Origin: Caldithrix sp.
GTDB taxonomy: Bacteria; Zhuqueibacterota; Zhuqueibacteria; Thermofontimicrobiales; Sulfurfontimicrobiaceae
Direction: 5' to 3'
NCBI GenBank assembly: GCA_020722815.1
Contig: DYKB01000057.1
Coordinates: 1-46,975 of the forward strand
Length of the DNA: 46,975 nt
Position 1 is the first letter of the stretch. Each line of letters starts with the position of its first letter. Below are positions 25,449 to 34,520 of this stretch, piece after piece. The translations under genes and the position numbers were made by a program. The notes beneath the pieces are model-generated. The model searched no databases. It was not told the DNA's origin and saw only the letters and a list, made by a program, of their open reading frames with translations.

Positions 25449-25690
25449 GTCGCAGCGAAGAAAATTGACCGCAGATGACACCGATTTCACAGATTGACTT
25501 TGAACATCTGTCTTTAATTATTTTGACGCCAATAATTTTGACATTAAATTTTTGCTTTGAATCACTCGGAAAGAATAAATGTCAAAATGATTATCGTCAA
25601 AATTATTAAAACAAAAACATTCGTTAAGCGTTTTGTCAAAAATTTTTATCGGTGAAATCTGCGAAATCTGTGGTGGAGACAAGATTATGC
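25449..25690. repeat. 242-bp palindromic repeat, copy 2
   Basis: Identical to 24929-25170, 520 bases downstream in the same orientation. It lacks the outer ATAAGACAACGTTAAGTT repeats of copy 1. Its right edge lies 20 bases past the stop of the AbrB-like antitoxin gene, where a toxin gene would be expected. AAGATTAT occurs at 25436-25443 and at its right end, 25681-25688, a possible but uncertain target duplication. Confidence 0.85.
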
Positions 25691-25709
25691 TGCTATCCAA
25701 ATCCCAGAT

Positions 25710-25946
25710 TTAAAATTGATCTCTGATTTGAGGGGACAAATCTTTTCTCTCCTTCATAAAGTCAGCGGATGGCAAGGCTGTCTCTTCAAAAAATTCACGC
25801 CAACTTTTTACTTTTTTGAAAGAAAGGATAATTTCATTACCCTCCACACGAAGTTCGAAATCTTTGTTTATTAATCCGATTTCTTTTGGCAACCGAATCG
25901 ATAAACAATCTCCCTTCCTGGATAAGATAGCTATTTGATCATCCAT
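25710..25946 (-). CDS. AbrB/MazE-fold (VapB-type) antitoxin without adjacent toxin
   Basis: 78 residues. The N-terminus (AILSRKGDCLSIRLPKEIG, LRVEGNEIILSF) is a SpoVT-AbrB swapped-hairpin DNA-binding domain. The C-terminal WREFFEETALPSADFM...ERKDLSPQIRDQF resembles the toxin-binding tail of VapB antitoxins. Such proteins repress their own operon and neutralise a PIN-domain VapC. The expected toxin gene downstream is missing: 20 bases past the stop the 242-bp repeat begins. It starts 41 bases after the 98-residue gene upstream, with AGGTG before the ATG, so the two probably share a transcript. Confidence 0.72.
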   Translation of the reverse strand: MDDQIAILSRKGDCLSIRLPKEIGLINKDFELRVEGNEIILSFKKVKSWREFFEETALPSADFMKERKDLSPQIRDQF

Positions 25947-25987
25947 TTGAGTTCACCTGTTATGCTAATTCACCAATCGCGACTTTT

Positions 25988-26284
25988 TCAAGCTGCCTGT
26001 AAAGATCGAAGATCATCGTCTATTTCCTTGATTTCCTGTTCTATGTTTTGAATTTCTATCAAATCTTCCCAGGCTGGATGTTCCGGTACAAAGCCTTCGC
26101 CAATTTTATTTTCCAGTTCGCTGATTGAGGTTGAACTATATCGGGACAGAATTTCAAATCGCTCAATCTGCAGGCTTCTTTTTCTATCTTTCAGCAGCAG
26201 ACCAGAACTTAATTTAACAAAACTCGCAGGCGACATGGCATATTTTTTAGAAAATTTTTCGATTACTTCAGTGGTTTCCATCAT
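25988..26284 (-). CDS. Small helical protein, accessory (toxin-antitoxin neighbourhood)
   Basis: 98 residues, function unknown. The central IERFEILSRYSSTSISELENKIGEGFVPEHPAWEDLIE has the same overall plan as the protein at 44010-44300 (FETQYSLSTDEFLKQYQANQLEETLDFDEWIGE): a helix, an S-rich turn, a short helix and a W-containing acidic segment. They may be distant members of one small-protein class found next to toxin genes. AGGAAAAA precedes the ATG pair. It is followed by the AbrB-like antitoxin. Confidence 0.58.
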   Translation of the reverse strand: MMETTEVIEKFSKKYAMSPASFVKLSSGLLLKDRKRSLQIERFEILSRYSSTSISELENKIGEGFVPEHPAWEDLIEIQNIEQEIKEIDDDLRSLQAA

Positions 26285-26398
26285 TTTTTCCTGCCGGAAT
26301 CCGGCTTTGAATTTGTTTACCTGTCCGGTTTAAGTAGTTCTAAAAATCGTAATGTTGCGTATTTATACTAAAGCTATAGTTGTCTTCGGTTTTTTTTG

Positions 26399-26476
26399 CC
26401 CTCACCCCAACCCTCTCCCGGGGGGAGAGGGCGTAGCTATTCCCTCTCCCTCTGGGAGAGGGTTAGGGTGAGGGCT
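26399..26476. repeat. GC-rich palindromic repeat (CCCTCACC / GGTGAGGG type)
   Basis: CCCTCACCCCAACCCTCTCC at its left side is complementary to GGAGAGGGTTAGGGTGAGGG on its right, with GGGGGGAGAGGG / CCCTCTCCCTC pairing between. It is strikingly GC-rich against AT-rich surroundings. This repeat type is scattered in many bacterial genomes. Nearby at 26536-26549 is the perfect 14-base palindrome GCCTGAATTCAGGC. Confidence 0.7.
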
Positions 26477-26590
26477 TTAGGATGACTATGATAATATTCA
26501 AAAACCATTTCGGCTTGAGCATATCATAACAAGGCGCCTGAATTCAGGCATTCCTTATAAGTATAAATATATCATATTCATATCACTTTT

Positions 26591-26705
26591 TCAAGAAAAA
26601 AATGTGCTTTTCCTCTTGTTTTGCTTATTCTCAATCATTTCTATCAGCATTTTACAATTCCGTTCCGTCGGATATTTCAACTCATATTCCCACCGGCCGG
26701 CTTAA
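26591..26705 (-). pseudogene. 3' fragment of a GT4 glycosyltransferase
   Basis: Read on the - strand, this gives WEYELKYPTERNCKMLIEMI and then a stop, matching the C-terminus of the intact glycosyltransferase at 27393-28586 (REYEEKYTAERNYEMLMGIY). The DNA also aligns (CAATTCCGTTCCGTCGG versus ATAATTCCGTTCTGCCG). Only the last ~35 codons remain. It shows that the accessory patch sits in what was a longer run of polysaccharide genes, or that the neighbouring gene was partly duplicated. Confidence 0.7.
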
Positions 26706-26760
26706 TCCATTTCCAGAGGATTTCTTCTGATGAATATTGAATGTATACACAAATTCAATA

Positions 26761-26988
26761 TCAGGCAACCGCTTTATTCTGAAGAGCAGTTACCACTTCA
26801 AAATTCACCGAAGAGAGTTCATCCGGCTTTAAAAAATGGGAAACATCCAGAATTTCAATTCCGATGACATTTCCGTTTTGATCCATATCGAGAATAAAGC
26901 CATCTTTAATCTCATCACTCTCATAATAAGGTGCTTCCCGGAATCGGATATACAGCGCATCCGACTTTTCGTCATAGCGAATTTTCAT
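26761..26988 (-). CDS. DUF2283-family small protein
   Basis: 75 residues. The whole chain matches the DUF2283 pattern: MKIRYDEKSDALYIRF, then YYESDEIKDGFILDMDQNGNVIGIEILD, then a C-terminal helix. The family is very often encoded with a DUF4258 protein, as here: the upstream gene's stop lies 3 bases before this start. The pairing looks like a toxin-antitoxin unit, but no activity is established for it that I know of. Confidence 0.82.
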   Translation of the reverse strand: MKIRYDEKSDALYIRFREAPYYESDEIKDGFILDMDQNGNVIGIEILDVSHFLKPDELSSVNFEVVTALQNKAVA

Positions 26989-26991
26989 GGA

Positions 26992-27258
26992 TCAATCCCT
27001 CCAGTATTTATCAATTTTTGTCGTTAAATAAGCAGTTATGACCTCTAATCGAGTACCATAATCTTCAAAAATGACCCTCAAAAGAAAATTTTGATTATCT
27101 ATTTTAAACACACGGTGTGCTATTTTTCGATTGCTCTTCACTTCGAGTATTTGCTGCGGTTCAAGCAATATTTTTTCAATCAATTGAATAGAAATCTTTC
27201 TTTCAACAAGCTGATTTTTCGCGTGTTCTGAGTAAATAATCCTTTTGATAGAAGTCAA
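26992..27258 (-). CDS. DUF4258-family small protein, possible toxin partner
   Basis: 88 residues with a TTG start at 27258, supported by GAGGGG eight bases upstream. Family marks are the N-terminal IIYSEHAKNQLVERKIS and later HRVFKIDNQNFLLRVIFEDYGTRLEVITAYLTTK. DUF4258 proteins resemble RelE-like small domains and usually precede DUF2283 genes; the toxin role is inferred from this arrangement. Confidence 0.78.
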   Translation of the reverse strand: MTSIKRIIYSEHAKNQLVERKISIQLIEKILLEPQQILEVKSNRKIAHRVFKIDNQNFLLRVIFEDYGTRLEVITAYLTTKIDKYWRD

Positions 27259-27392
27259 ATTCCATACCCCTCAGATTGCTTTTTTTTAAACAAGCAGTAT
27301 TTTTTATCCTGCTTAATATATAATAAATACAACTCAATTGCAAGGTATAAATAAAGCGGTGATGAAATTACTAAAACAAATCAGGCTTTCTC

Positions 27393-28586
27393 TTAAAATA
27401 CACTCGATCGCTTCCCCTCAACCGCTTTTTGATAAATCCCCATCAACATCTCATAATTCCGTTCTGCCGTGTACTTTTCCTCATACTCCCGCCGGGCATT
27501 TTTTCCCATTTCAGCCATCTCAGCCGGATGCGCCCAGGCCCAATTTATTTTGGCGGCGAGGTCTTGGGGGTCGCCTGGCGTGAAGTGAAGGCCGGTATAA
27601 TTATTTATAATTTTCTCTTCGATTGCACCTAAACGAGAGCCAATAACAGGTACCCCGCAAGCTAAGGATTCAATAATTGTTAAAGGAAATCCTTCGTACC
27701 ATTCAGACGGAAATACAAGAAAACGCGAGTTCTTAATCAACGAATATATTTGTGATTTTGGTTGAAATCCCAAAATTTCAACATTTTTTAAGTTATTGGT
27801 ACTCACAAAATCGACAATTTGTTGTAACAAAGGACCAGTACCCGCTATTTTTAAGGTAATATTTTTAATTAGCAGCCAGGCTTTCAATAAATTTATTACA
27901 CCTTTTTCATTGCTTAATCTTCCGACAAAAAGCACATAATCACCTTTCGAAGTCCGCTCGCCGGGATCAGGAGTAATAAAATTGGGCTTTATAGCTAACT
28001 TAGCCGCAGGAAGTCCATTTTCAAGAAATTTCTTTTTAGAAAATTCTGTTAATGTGATAAAGCAATCTACCTTTTTTTCCCATGTTTTAACTAATTTATG
28101 ATAAGCTATCATCGCCGCTACGACACCACTTTGGAGCTGAGAATTTCGATAACAGCCATATTTCACACCATGCCAGGGAATTTTTTTCCCGGAACATTCT
28201 TCACAAATAGAATTCTCCCGATAAAACAATGCGCCTGTACATGCTAATCGAAAATTATGCAGCGTTTGAATAACGGGTATCCTCTTCTCTAGACAAACAT
28301 CATAAATAGCCGGAGAGATAAGCGGAAAAGTATTGTGGACGTGAACTATATCCGGTTTAAAATCTTCAATCTGACTGGAAAATTCTGCTTGAATGGTCCG
28401 ATTATAAATTGTATTTTGGATAAATTTTACTTTTTGAAAAAAATTGTAAGCTAAAATTTCTTTATTATCTTTCGTAAATAGCAATATTTCATGGCCATGC
28501 TGCTTCAGCAATGCCGATTCGGATTGAAGGACACTGTCTTCACCGCCTGTATATTGGTAAAAATTATGTACGATTATTATTTTCAA
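27393..28586 (-). CDS. GT4-family glycosyltransferase
   Basis: 397 residues. N-terminal domain begins KIIIVHNFYQYTGGEDSV, a start typical of polysaccharide GT4 enzymes; the donor domain has DYVLFVGRLSNEKGV near residue 212 and the E-x7-E region WYEGFPLTIIESLACGVPVIGS near 295. It should build a glycosidic bond in the repeat unit on the cytoplasmic side of the membrane. The TTG start overlaps the stop of the upstream glycosyltransferase (TTGA), so translation is coupled. It is the last glycosyltransferase before the accessory patch. Confidence 0.9.
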   Translation of the reverse strand: MKIIIVHNFYQYTGGEDSVLQSESALLKQHGHEILLFTKDNKEILAYNFFQKVKFIQNTIYNRTIQAEFSSQIEDFKPDIVHVHNTFPLISPAIYDVCLEKRIPVIQTLHNFRLACTGALFYRENSICEECSGKKIPWHGVKYGCYRNSQLQSGVVAAMIAYHKLVKTWEKKVDCFITLTEFSKKKFLENGLPAAKLAIKPNFITPDPGERTSKGDYVLFVGRLSNEKGVINLLKAWLLIKNITLKIAGTGPLLQQIVDFVSTNNLKNVEILGFQPKSQIYSLIKNSRFLVFPSEWYEGFPLTIIESLACGVPVIGSRLGAIEEKIINNYTGLHFTPGDPQDLAAKINWAWAHPAEMAEMGKNARREYEEKYTAERNYEMLMGIYQKAVEGKRSSVF

Positions 28587-29839
28587 GACTTCGTTAATAT
28601 TTCCTGATATATTTGATTAAAAAAGTCAGCTTTCTTCTCCCAATTAAAATGGTCAATCACCCTTTGACGTCCGGCTTCACCCATTTTCCAGCATAATTCA
28701 GGATCTGCAGCTAATTTAAACATAGCGTCAGCCATGTCGTTAATAACCTGCTCAGGGCTCTTTGCCGGAATCTTTATTCCAGTATCTTCGGTGACTTGAA
28801 GCGCAGGACCACCAAGGTCAAGACAAATAACCGGTAACCTTGCAGTCATTGCTTCAATACTCGCGAATCCCCCAGAATCATGCAATCCTGATTGGATAAA
28901 AACATCACATTTACTATAACTATCAAAAACTTCTTTACGAGGAATTCCACCTTTCAAAAATATTTGATTTTCAAGTTTATAAACTCTAATCAGTTTTTTT
29001 AATTTTTCTTTTTCCGGCCCTTTTCCAATTATCCAATATTCCCCATGTTTGGATTTATCAAAAAACTTTTTAAAAGCAGTAATACTTAAATGAAAACCTT
29101 TCAAATGAAAGAGATTACCGACACTTAAAAAACGAAAAGTTTTATGGTTTAAATGTTTAATATCCAGTTCGAAAATTTCCTGTTTAGATAAAGCTACTTG
29201 AGAGCAGAGACGGATATTTGGCGTCTTTAAATTTTTCAATCGATTTGCAGTTTCTTCGGTTGTTGCCAAAGTAACCGATGCCTTTTTTGCTAATTTACGA
29301 ACAGCATAGTCATGCTCCAATAAGTATTGTACTAAACGCCGCATTCTTTCATGAAATCGACCACTAAAATCCATAGATTTTACAAATGTCTGTGGAGTTG
29401 TTTCTCCACCGCCAATTGGACCCCATATAAAGGGTATCCTTAATCGCCATAGAAAACTGGGGAGCCAGTACATCACAAAAGTAATGTGATGAACCAGATC
29501 AAATTTAATTTGTTTAGATAATCTTTTTGCCAGAATGCTGATTCCAATTTGCCATAAATAATAATAAAGGTGTATTCCCCGATTTCCTTTTTTCCAAAAT
29601 TTTAACCATTTAGGTAAATCATAAAATATCCAGGTAACATTTTCAAGTGAATGTTTTTTTAATTTGTCCTCAATTGCTTTTTGATTATTGGCTCGAGTAA
29701 TTACCCAAAGTTGATGATATTGACTAATCTGCTTGACAAAATTCCAACCAACGCCAGGTTCGGATCCTTTATTGGGCTCACAAGCATAAGCAGATATTAA
29801 AATTTTTAGTCTGTTATTTTCTTTCAAAATAAATACCAA
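28583..29839 (-). CDS. GT4-family glycosyltransferase
   Basis: 418 residues. N-terminal KILISAYACEPNKGSEPGVGWNF and HHITFVMYWLPSFLWRLRIPFIWGPIGGGE are marks of a GT4 subgroup in exopolysaccharide loci; the donor site is SGLHDSGGFASIEAMTARLPVICLD. Start uncertain: TTG at 29839 or another TTG four codons later; no ATG is available near the conserved N-terminus. Overlaps the following gene by four bases. Confidence 0.87.
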   Translation of the reverse strand: MVFILKENNRLKILISAYACEPNKGSEPGVGWNFVKQISQYHQLWVITRANNQKAIEDKLKKHSLENVTWIFYDLPKWLKFWKKGNRGIHLYYYLWQIGISILAKRLSKQIKFDLVHHITFVMYWLPSFLWRLRIPFIWGPIGGGETTPQTFVKSMDFSGRFHERMRRLVQYLLEHDYAVRKLAKKASVTLATTEETANRLKNLKTPNIRLCSQVALSKQEIFELDIKHLNHKTFRFLSVGNLFHLKGFHLSITAFKKFFDKSKHGEYWIIGKGPEKEKLKKLIRVYKLENQIFLKGGIPRKEVFDSYSKCDVFIQSGLHDSGGFASIEAMTARLPVICLDLGGPALQVTEDTGIKIPAKSPEQVINDMADAMFKLAADPELCWKMGEAGRQRVIDHFNWEKKADFFNQIYQEILTKS

Positions 29840-29876
29840 TTAAGAAAAAAAATTGGATTGCTTAACAATTATAATT

Positions 29877-31214
29877 TTATTTGGTAAAAAAAGCATGATT
29901 AGTTTTCATCGATATAAACTGATTAATTATTTCATTAATAACTTTTTTCCCGACAATATCAGAAGATGTATCATTATTTATTACACAGTTAACTTTACCA
30001 CTTTTTTTAAGTTCCCACCATGTGTCCAACTGTGTATGAATTTCTTCCAAACTTAATTCCTGTTTCCGTAAATAAATTTGTTTTGGATCATCGTTAAGTA
30101 AAACGACTAAATTCGGCAAATGCATAAACTTTAAAAGGAATTTAAATAGTCGCGGTGAACTGATTCCAAAGCGTAAGGGATCGACAAGTAAATCTAATGC
30201 ACATCGATCATAAATAATCAGATTTAGTCGTGAAGAAGCGCGTCTTTCAACAAACCAACCCAAGAAATAATCTAAAAAATAATATAGTTGACGTATTATC
30301 TGAAATCTACCCGGCGAACGCCGCGGAATTGTTGACTTTCTATTTAAATTTTCATTGGTTGGGTTATATGTTGAGAGGGGAGGAAGTATCCCCGGACGCC
30401 AGTGCTTAATAATTATATGAGGGAAGGGAGACACATCCTTGAGGTTGGTTTTTAAATAGTCAATTATTGTGGATTTTCCGACTCCATCCGGTCCAACCAG
30501 TGCAATAATTGGCGCGCAAGGTTTACCTAATAATTGATTAAATTCATTAATAAACCAGTCATATACTGTTTTAGCGCCAAGTAAAAGTTGTTGTTTAAAA
30601 AGGCCCTGCAACAGCAATCTAATCTTAATTTTAGTTTTTAACTGAGAAATATCATTAAAATCTGAACTCTCTAAAGCAGTTAAAAATTTACTTGTAAGTC
30701 TTTGTCCTAAAAATTTTGGTAATTCTTTTGAAACAATTTTTTGTTCTTCTATACTTAATTTTAATTCATTTTTTTTTATTAGCTTACTAAAATCATTACC
30801 TAAGATTTGAATAAATATTCTTTTAATAAAGCTAGTCCATGGATTAATTTTAAATGTTTCCACATAAGATATATAGTTATTTATTGGTGCAAGTTTCGTC
30901 AATCCCCATGTTTGGGTTGAAAAAAAGTCTATTTCCAAATATAATATATTATTATCAATATACTTAAAAGCAAAAAGCCAATATGCCCAGGGCTTTTGGT
31001 GAACCATAATTTTCCAACCATTGGCAATTAATTGATTCTTTGTCAGGTTCAGAATTGTAACAATTTGGTTCTCTGGGACAATAACATCGATATCTCGACC
31101 AAGGGATTCCGGATATTTTTCAATACCATGAACTACACGATAATCAATTTTAACACTATTCCACTCTATTGAAATTTTTTCGAGAATATCAATACATTCT
31201 TTCGTCAGTCTCAT
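29877..31214 (-). CDS. Nucleotidyltransferase-like + thymidylate-kinase-like P-loop fusion
   Basis: 445 residues. Residues 1-100 look like a nucleotidyltransferase-fold domain (HGIEKYPESLGRDIDVIVP, LEIDFFS). The C-terminal ~215 residues are a thymidylate-kinase-like P-loop domain: Walker A LVGPDGVGKST near 242, DRCALDLLVDPLRFG as the second motif, and VVLLNDDPKQIYLRKQEL as the lid region. This architecture occurs in glycan loci of environmental bacteria. It may phosphorylate or activate a sugar or lipid substituent rather than dTMP. Located 21 bases after a GT2 gene. Confidence 0.78.
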   Translation of the reverse strand: MRLTKECIDILEKISIEWNSVKIDYRVVHGIEKYPESLGRDIDVIVPENQIVTILNLTKNQLIANGWKIMVHQKPWAYWLFAFKYIDNNILYLEIDFFSTQTWGLTKLAPINNYISYVETFKINPWTSFIKRIFIQILGNDFSKLIKKNELKLSIEEQKIVSKELPKFLGQRLTSKFLTALESSDFNDISQLKTKIKIRLLLQGLFKQQLLLGAKTVYDWFINEFNQLLGKPCAPIIALVGPDGVGKSTIIDYLKTNLKDVSPFPHIIIKHWRPGILPPLSTYNPTNENLNRKSTIPRRSPGRFQIIRQLYYFLDYFLGWFVERRASSRLNLIIYDRCALDLLVDPLRFGISSPRLFKFLLKFMHLPNLVVLLNDDPKQIYLRKQELSLEEIHTQLDTWWELKKSGKVNCVINNDTSSDIVGKKVINEIINQFISMKTNHAFFTK

Positions 31215-31234
31215 AATATGATATTTTAGTTCTT

Positions 31235-32176
31235 TTAAAAATGAAAATTAAAAAATTTCGTACCTATTTGTTTAAAAATATAAAATGGTTGAAGCGAGAA
31301 AGCCATTAACAAATTGACAACGCTTCTAAATAATTGCTTTAAACTATAATAATGAACAGCTTTTTTATATAATATTTTGGCATAAACTTTTCGTTTTGAA
31401 TTGATTCTAACAAATAATGGTTTTGCCTTATCATAATCGATAAATTCCTGAAGTGATAGTTCTTGTTCACCCATTCTTCGCCGTTTCATATTTTCTTTAA
31501 CCCAGGATGTCATTAAATTGGCTTTTTTTGAACTATTAATTGATACAGAAGAACCATGCAACCTATATTTCATTAAATATTCCTGTTGTACTAAAATGAC
31601 ATGCCCTTTTTCTGAAATACGATTCCACAAGTCAATATCATCAGCCGGCCAATATTGACCTCGATATCCTCCCACGGATTTTACCACACTTTTTTTCATC
31701 ATAACACCAGGATGATGTAACCCAATTATTCTATTTGATGTTAAATAGCTTTCAAAATCTTTTATGGTTCTCAAATCACTTGAATTTTTACCTATAATTT
31801 TCTCAAAACGATCAATATAATACACCAGGCAACTTAAAACTGCTACTTCAGGATTATTTTGAATAAATTGAAGTTGTCGTTCAATTCTATTAGGCATCAT
31901 TATATCATCAGCATCCATACGTGCTATAAGCTCGCTTTTAGCTACTTCAAGAGCTTTATTTAAAGAATTTCCCATTCCCATATTCTCATGAGAAATTATT
32001 TTTATACGTCTATCTAACGCGGAATAAGAGTTTATTATTGATAAAGTGTTATCACGGGAACCATCATTAACAATTATAAATTCAAAATTTTGATGTGTTT
32101 GATGAAGTACACTTTCGATTGCGCTGGCGATAAACTGTTCAGCATTAAATGCTGGCATTAAGATCGAAACATTCAT
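31235..32176 (-). CDS. GT2-family glycosyltransferase
   Basis: 313 residues from the ATG at 32176, whose A is also the last base of the previous stop (TGATG). GT-A fold: VSILMPAFNAEQFIASAIESVLHQT, FIIVNDGSRDNT, metal-binding DxD ARMDADDIMMPNRIERQ, then GLHHPGVMMKK and DIDLWNRISEKG. Inverting transferase acting on the lipid-linked repeat unit; sugar unknown. Confidence 0.92.
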   Translation of the reverse strand: MNVSILMPAFNAEQFIASAIESVLHQTHQNFEFIIVNDGSRDNTLSIINSYSALDRRIKIISHENMGMGNSLNKALEVAKSELIARMDADDIMMPNRIERQLQFIQNNPEVAVLSCLVYYIDRFEKIIGKNSSDLRTIKDFESYLTSNRIIGLHHPGVMMKKSVVKSVGGYRGQYWPADDIDLWNRISEKGHVILVQQEYLMKYRLHGSSVSINSSKKANLMTSWVKENMKRRRMGEQELSLQEFIDYDKAKPLFVRINSKRKVYAKILYKKAVHYYSLKQLFRSVVNLLMAFSLQPFYIFKQIGTKFFNFHF

Positions 32177-32979
32177 CAATTAAATACCTTATAAATTAGA
32201 TAAATAAATATTTTTTTAAAATAATATTCAAATTTAATAAAGACATGTAAAAACTTATATAAAAGACAGCTTTCGTTTTGAACGTAAGGGGGATAAAATT
32301 TTTGAGATAGATATATTTCCTTAATATGACGCTCAGGGCGTTTACCTGTCACGATTTGTAAACCAGTTTTATTGTTTGAAATACGAAATTCAGATAATAT
32401 TCTGTTAATTAGCTTACTTCTAATTAACTTACCATAACGGAGAAACCAAACAACGTCCATGATATAATGAAATTCTATGTCTAAAGGGTTTTTTTGTAAT
32501 GCTTCTTTTCTAAAAATTGTGCCCGTACTCGGTGGGATATAAAGTCGAAATGAAGTCAATCGATATGAATAGGAAATCTGATATACTGTTCTAATTTTCT
32601 GATTATTAGAATCGATAAAATTTGTATGTCCATAAAACATATCATAATTATGATACTTCTTAATATGTTTAATATATACATTTATCGAGTTATCAGCTAG
32701 TCTATCATCGGAATTTAGCCATAAAATCCAATCGCCAGATGATAATTTAAATCCTTTATTGAGGGCATCACTTTGCCCTTTATCTGGTTCGGAAATCCAT
32801 TTTAAATGGGGATATTTTTTTAAAATCTCAATTGTTCCATCGGTTGAACCTCCATCAATAATTATGTGCTCAAAATTGGGATAATTTTGTTTCAAGACGC
32901 TCTCAATGGCATCCCGAATAAACTGAGCACTATTGAAAGATGGTGTAACGATAGAAATTTTAGGTAAATCTGAATCCAT
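32176..32979 (-). CDS. GT2-family glycosyltransferase
   Basis: 267 residues, normal for short GT2 enzymes. ISIVTPSFNSAQFIRDAIESV, HIIIDGGSTDGT, KWISEPDKGQSDALNKGF and the metal-site stretch WILWLNSDDRLADNS are all present. The C-terminus is basic and hydrophobic (FEYYFKKIFIYLIYKVFN), likely membrane-associated. AGGATAAA precedes the ATG. Coupled to the next GT2 gene. Confidence 0.92.
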   Translation of the reverse strand: MDSDLPKISIVTPSFNSAQFIRDAIESVLKQNYPNFEHIIIDGGSTDGTIEILKKYPHLKWISEPDKGQSDALNKGFKLSSGDWILWLNSDDRLADNSINVYIKHIKKYHNYDMFYGHTNFIDSNNQKIRTVYQISYSYRLTSFRLYIPPSTGTIFRKEALQKNPLDIEFHYIMDVVWFLRYGKLIRSKLINRILSEFRISNNKTGLQIVTGKRPERHIKEIYLSQKFYPPYVQNESCLLYKFLHVFIKFEYYFKKIFIYLIYKVFN

Positions 32980-33121
32980 TTTATCCTTTAGCTGAAATGA
33001 TAAAATAAAACATTGAATTTGATGGTCAAAATTTTTTAGTATAACTAAATTCGGGGAAGAAATTATATGAGCAACAACGCAAGTCTGGTAAGAATTATTT
33101 AATGTAATTGGTACTGCTCTA

Positions 33122-34393
33122 TTATATTCTTTGTATTTTATGTTTCATTATTTCTTTATACAAGTAAATATATTTTTCTGCAACAACTTGCATAGAAAAA
33201 GCTTTCTCTGCTTTCTCCCGTGCGGATAAACACAACAGAGAATCACTTTCTGTCTCATAAATCGATTCAAAATTCGATTCCATCAATTTGATTCCTGCTG
33301 GATTATTTTTAAAAACCCATTCAATGCCACTTTTGAAATCCTTAATATCAAATGGCTTGGCTAAATATCCATTTTTTTTATGGTCAATAATGTCAGGAAT
33401 ACCACCTATTGAGAAAGTCACAACAGGAATTCCGCATGCGGTAGCTTCTACACAAGTATTGGGGAGGTTATCTTGTCTCGAAGGACAAACAAAGACGTCA
33501 ACCAAATTATATAATTCTGCCAACTCTTGTTCTTCGGAAAAGCTGCCAAGTGGATGAACTTCAATTTCCGGATTAGAAGCTGATGTTTTGAAAGTTTTGC
33601 TGCCGAAAACAGCTAATACATATTCGTCTTTATTTTGCAATAAGTTTAGAGCTGATTCCAGTAAATCACCACCTTTTCTGGTGTCGTATGGACTAAAAGC
33701 ACCGAACAAAATTACTTTTTTATCAATAGCGATTCCATATTTCTTCCGAAGATTTTGTTTGTTCTTTAAAGGTTTAAACACATCCAAATCCAGACAATTA
33801 GGGATGACCGTTATTGGATAGTTCTTAAAAAGCACGCTATTTCGGACACAATCAGCCAGCCATTTGCTCGGAGTGACAATTTGAAGATTTAGGTCCTTCC
33901 ATGCTTTCTGTTTTTGCCGAAAAATAAATTGTGAAAGGTCAATTTTATCCGGAGTAATTTGGCCAGTATATCCATCGATGTATCGTGAATCCAAAGTATA
34001 ATGCTCACTTCCACAGAACGGCCACATGTCATGAAATGTCCATACAATCGGTTTCTTGATTTTGGCGATTTGGCCAATTGAAAGCATTTGGGCATTAATC
34101 CAGTGCAAATGGATAATATCTGCATCTGATTGATTTAACAGGCTGAGCACCCGCGTCGGAAAAATATTGAGAGATTGTCCTTTAAATAAATTACTCAGGA
34201 TTATGTTTTGTAAGCCATTTAATTTCCGTTCAAACCAGGAAATCCCGGCAAGCGTCTTATTAAAAGGTTCTAGGTAGTAAAATTTTGAGTCAATTCCGGC
34301 GCGCTGCAAGGCCTTATTAATTCGATTGGCTGCAATACCGGCTCCACCAAATTTAGAATAACTTACATGTAGCACTTTTATTGTTTTATTCAC
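33122..34393 (-). CDS. GT4-family glycosyltransferase
   Basis: 423 residues, GTG start. N-terminus KVLHVSYSKFGGAGIAANRINKAL; acceptor part IIHLHWINAQMLSIGQIAKIKKPIVWTFHDMWPFCGSEHYT, typical of WcaC/WbaZ-like colanic/O-antigen transferases; donor site VFVCPSRQDNLPNTCVEATACGIPVVTF near 310. Separate from the preceding GT2 gene by 142 bases. Confidence 0.9.
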   Translation of the reverse strand: MNKTIKVLHVSYSKFGGAGIAANRINKALQRAGIDSKFYYLEPFNKTLAGISWFERKLNGLQNIILSNLFKGQSLNIFPTRVLSLLNQSDADIIHLHWINAQMLSIGQIAKIKKPIVWTFHDMWPFCGSEHYTLDSRYIDGYTGQITPDKIDLSQFIFRQKQKAWKDLNLQIVTPSKWLADCVRNSVLFKNYPITVIPNCLDLDVFKPLKNKQNLRKKYGIAIDKKVILFGAFSPYDTRKGGDLLESALNLLQNKDEYVLAVFGSKTFKTSASNPEIEVHPLGSFSEEQELAELYNLVDVFVCPSRQDNLPNTCVEATACGIPVVTFSIGGIPDIIDHKKNGYLAKPFDIKDFKSGIEWVFKNNPAGIKLMESNFESIYETESDSLLCLSAREKAEKAFSMQVVAEKYIYLYKEIMKHKIQRI

Positions 34394-34520
34394 GAAAATA
34401 TATCTTTTAATTTATAAGTTCAGATTATCATTTTTCATGTAATAATATTCTCTTACAGCGCATTATTCTTTATCCAGAGAAATGCGGCAAAAAGGAAGAC
34501 AGGTATAGGTATTCATGGTT

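Noticed and set aside
24929..25690. Two identical repeats with a spacer as a minimal CRISPR array.
   Set aside because: The units are 242 bp, palindromic throughout, only two in number, and there are no cas genes.
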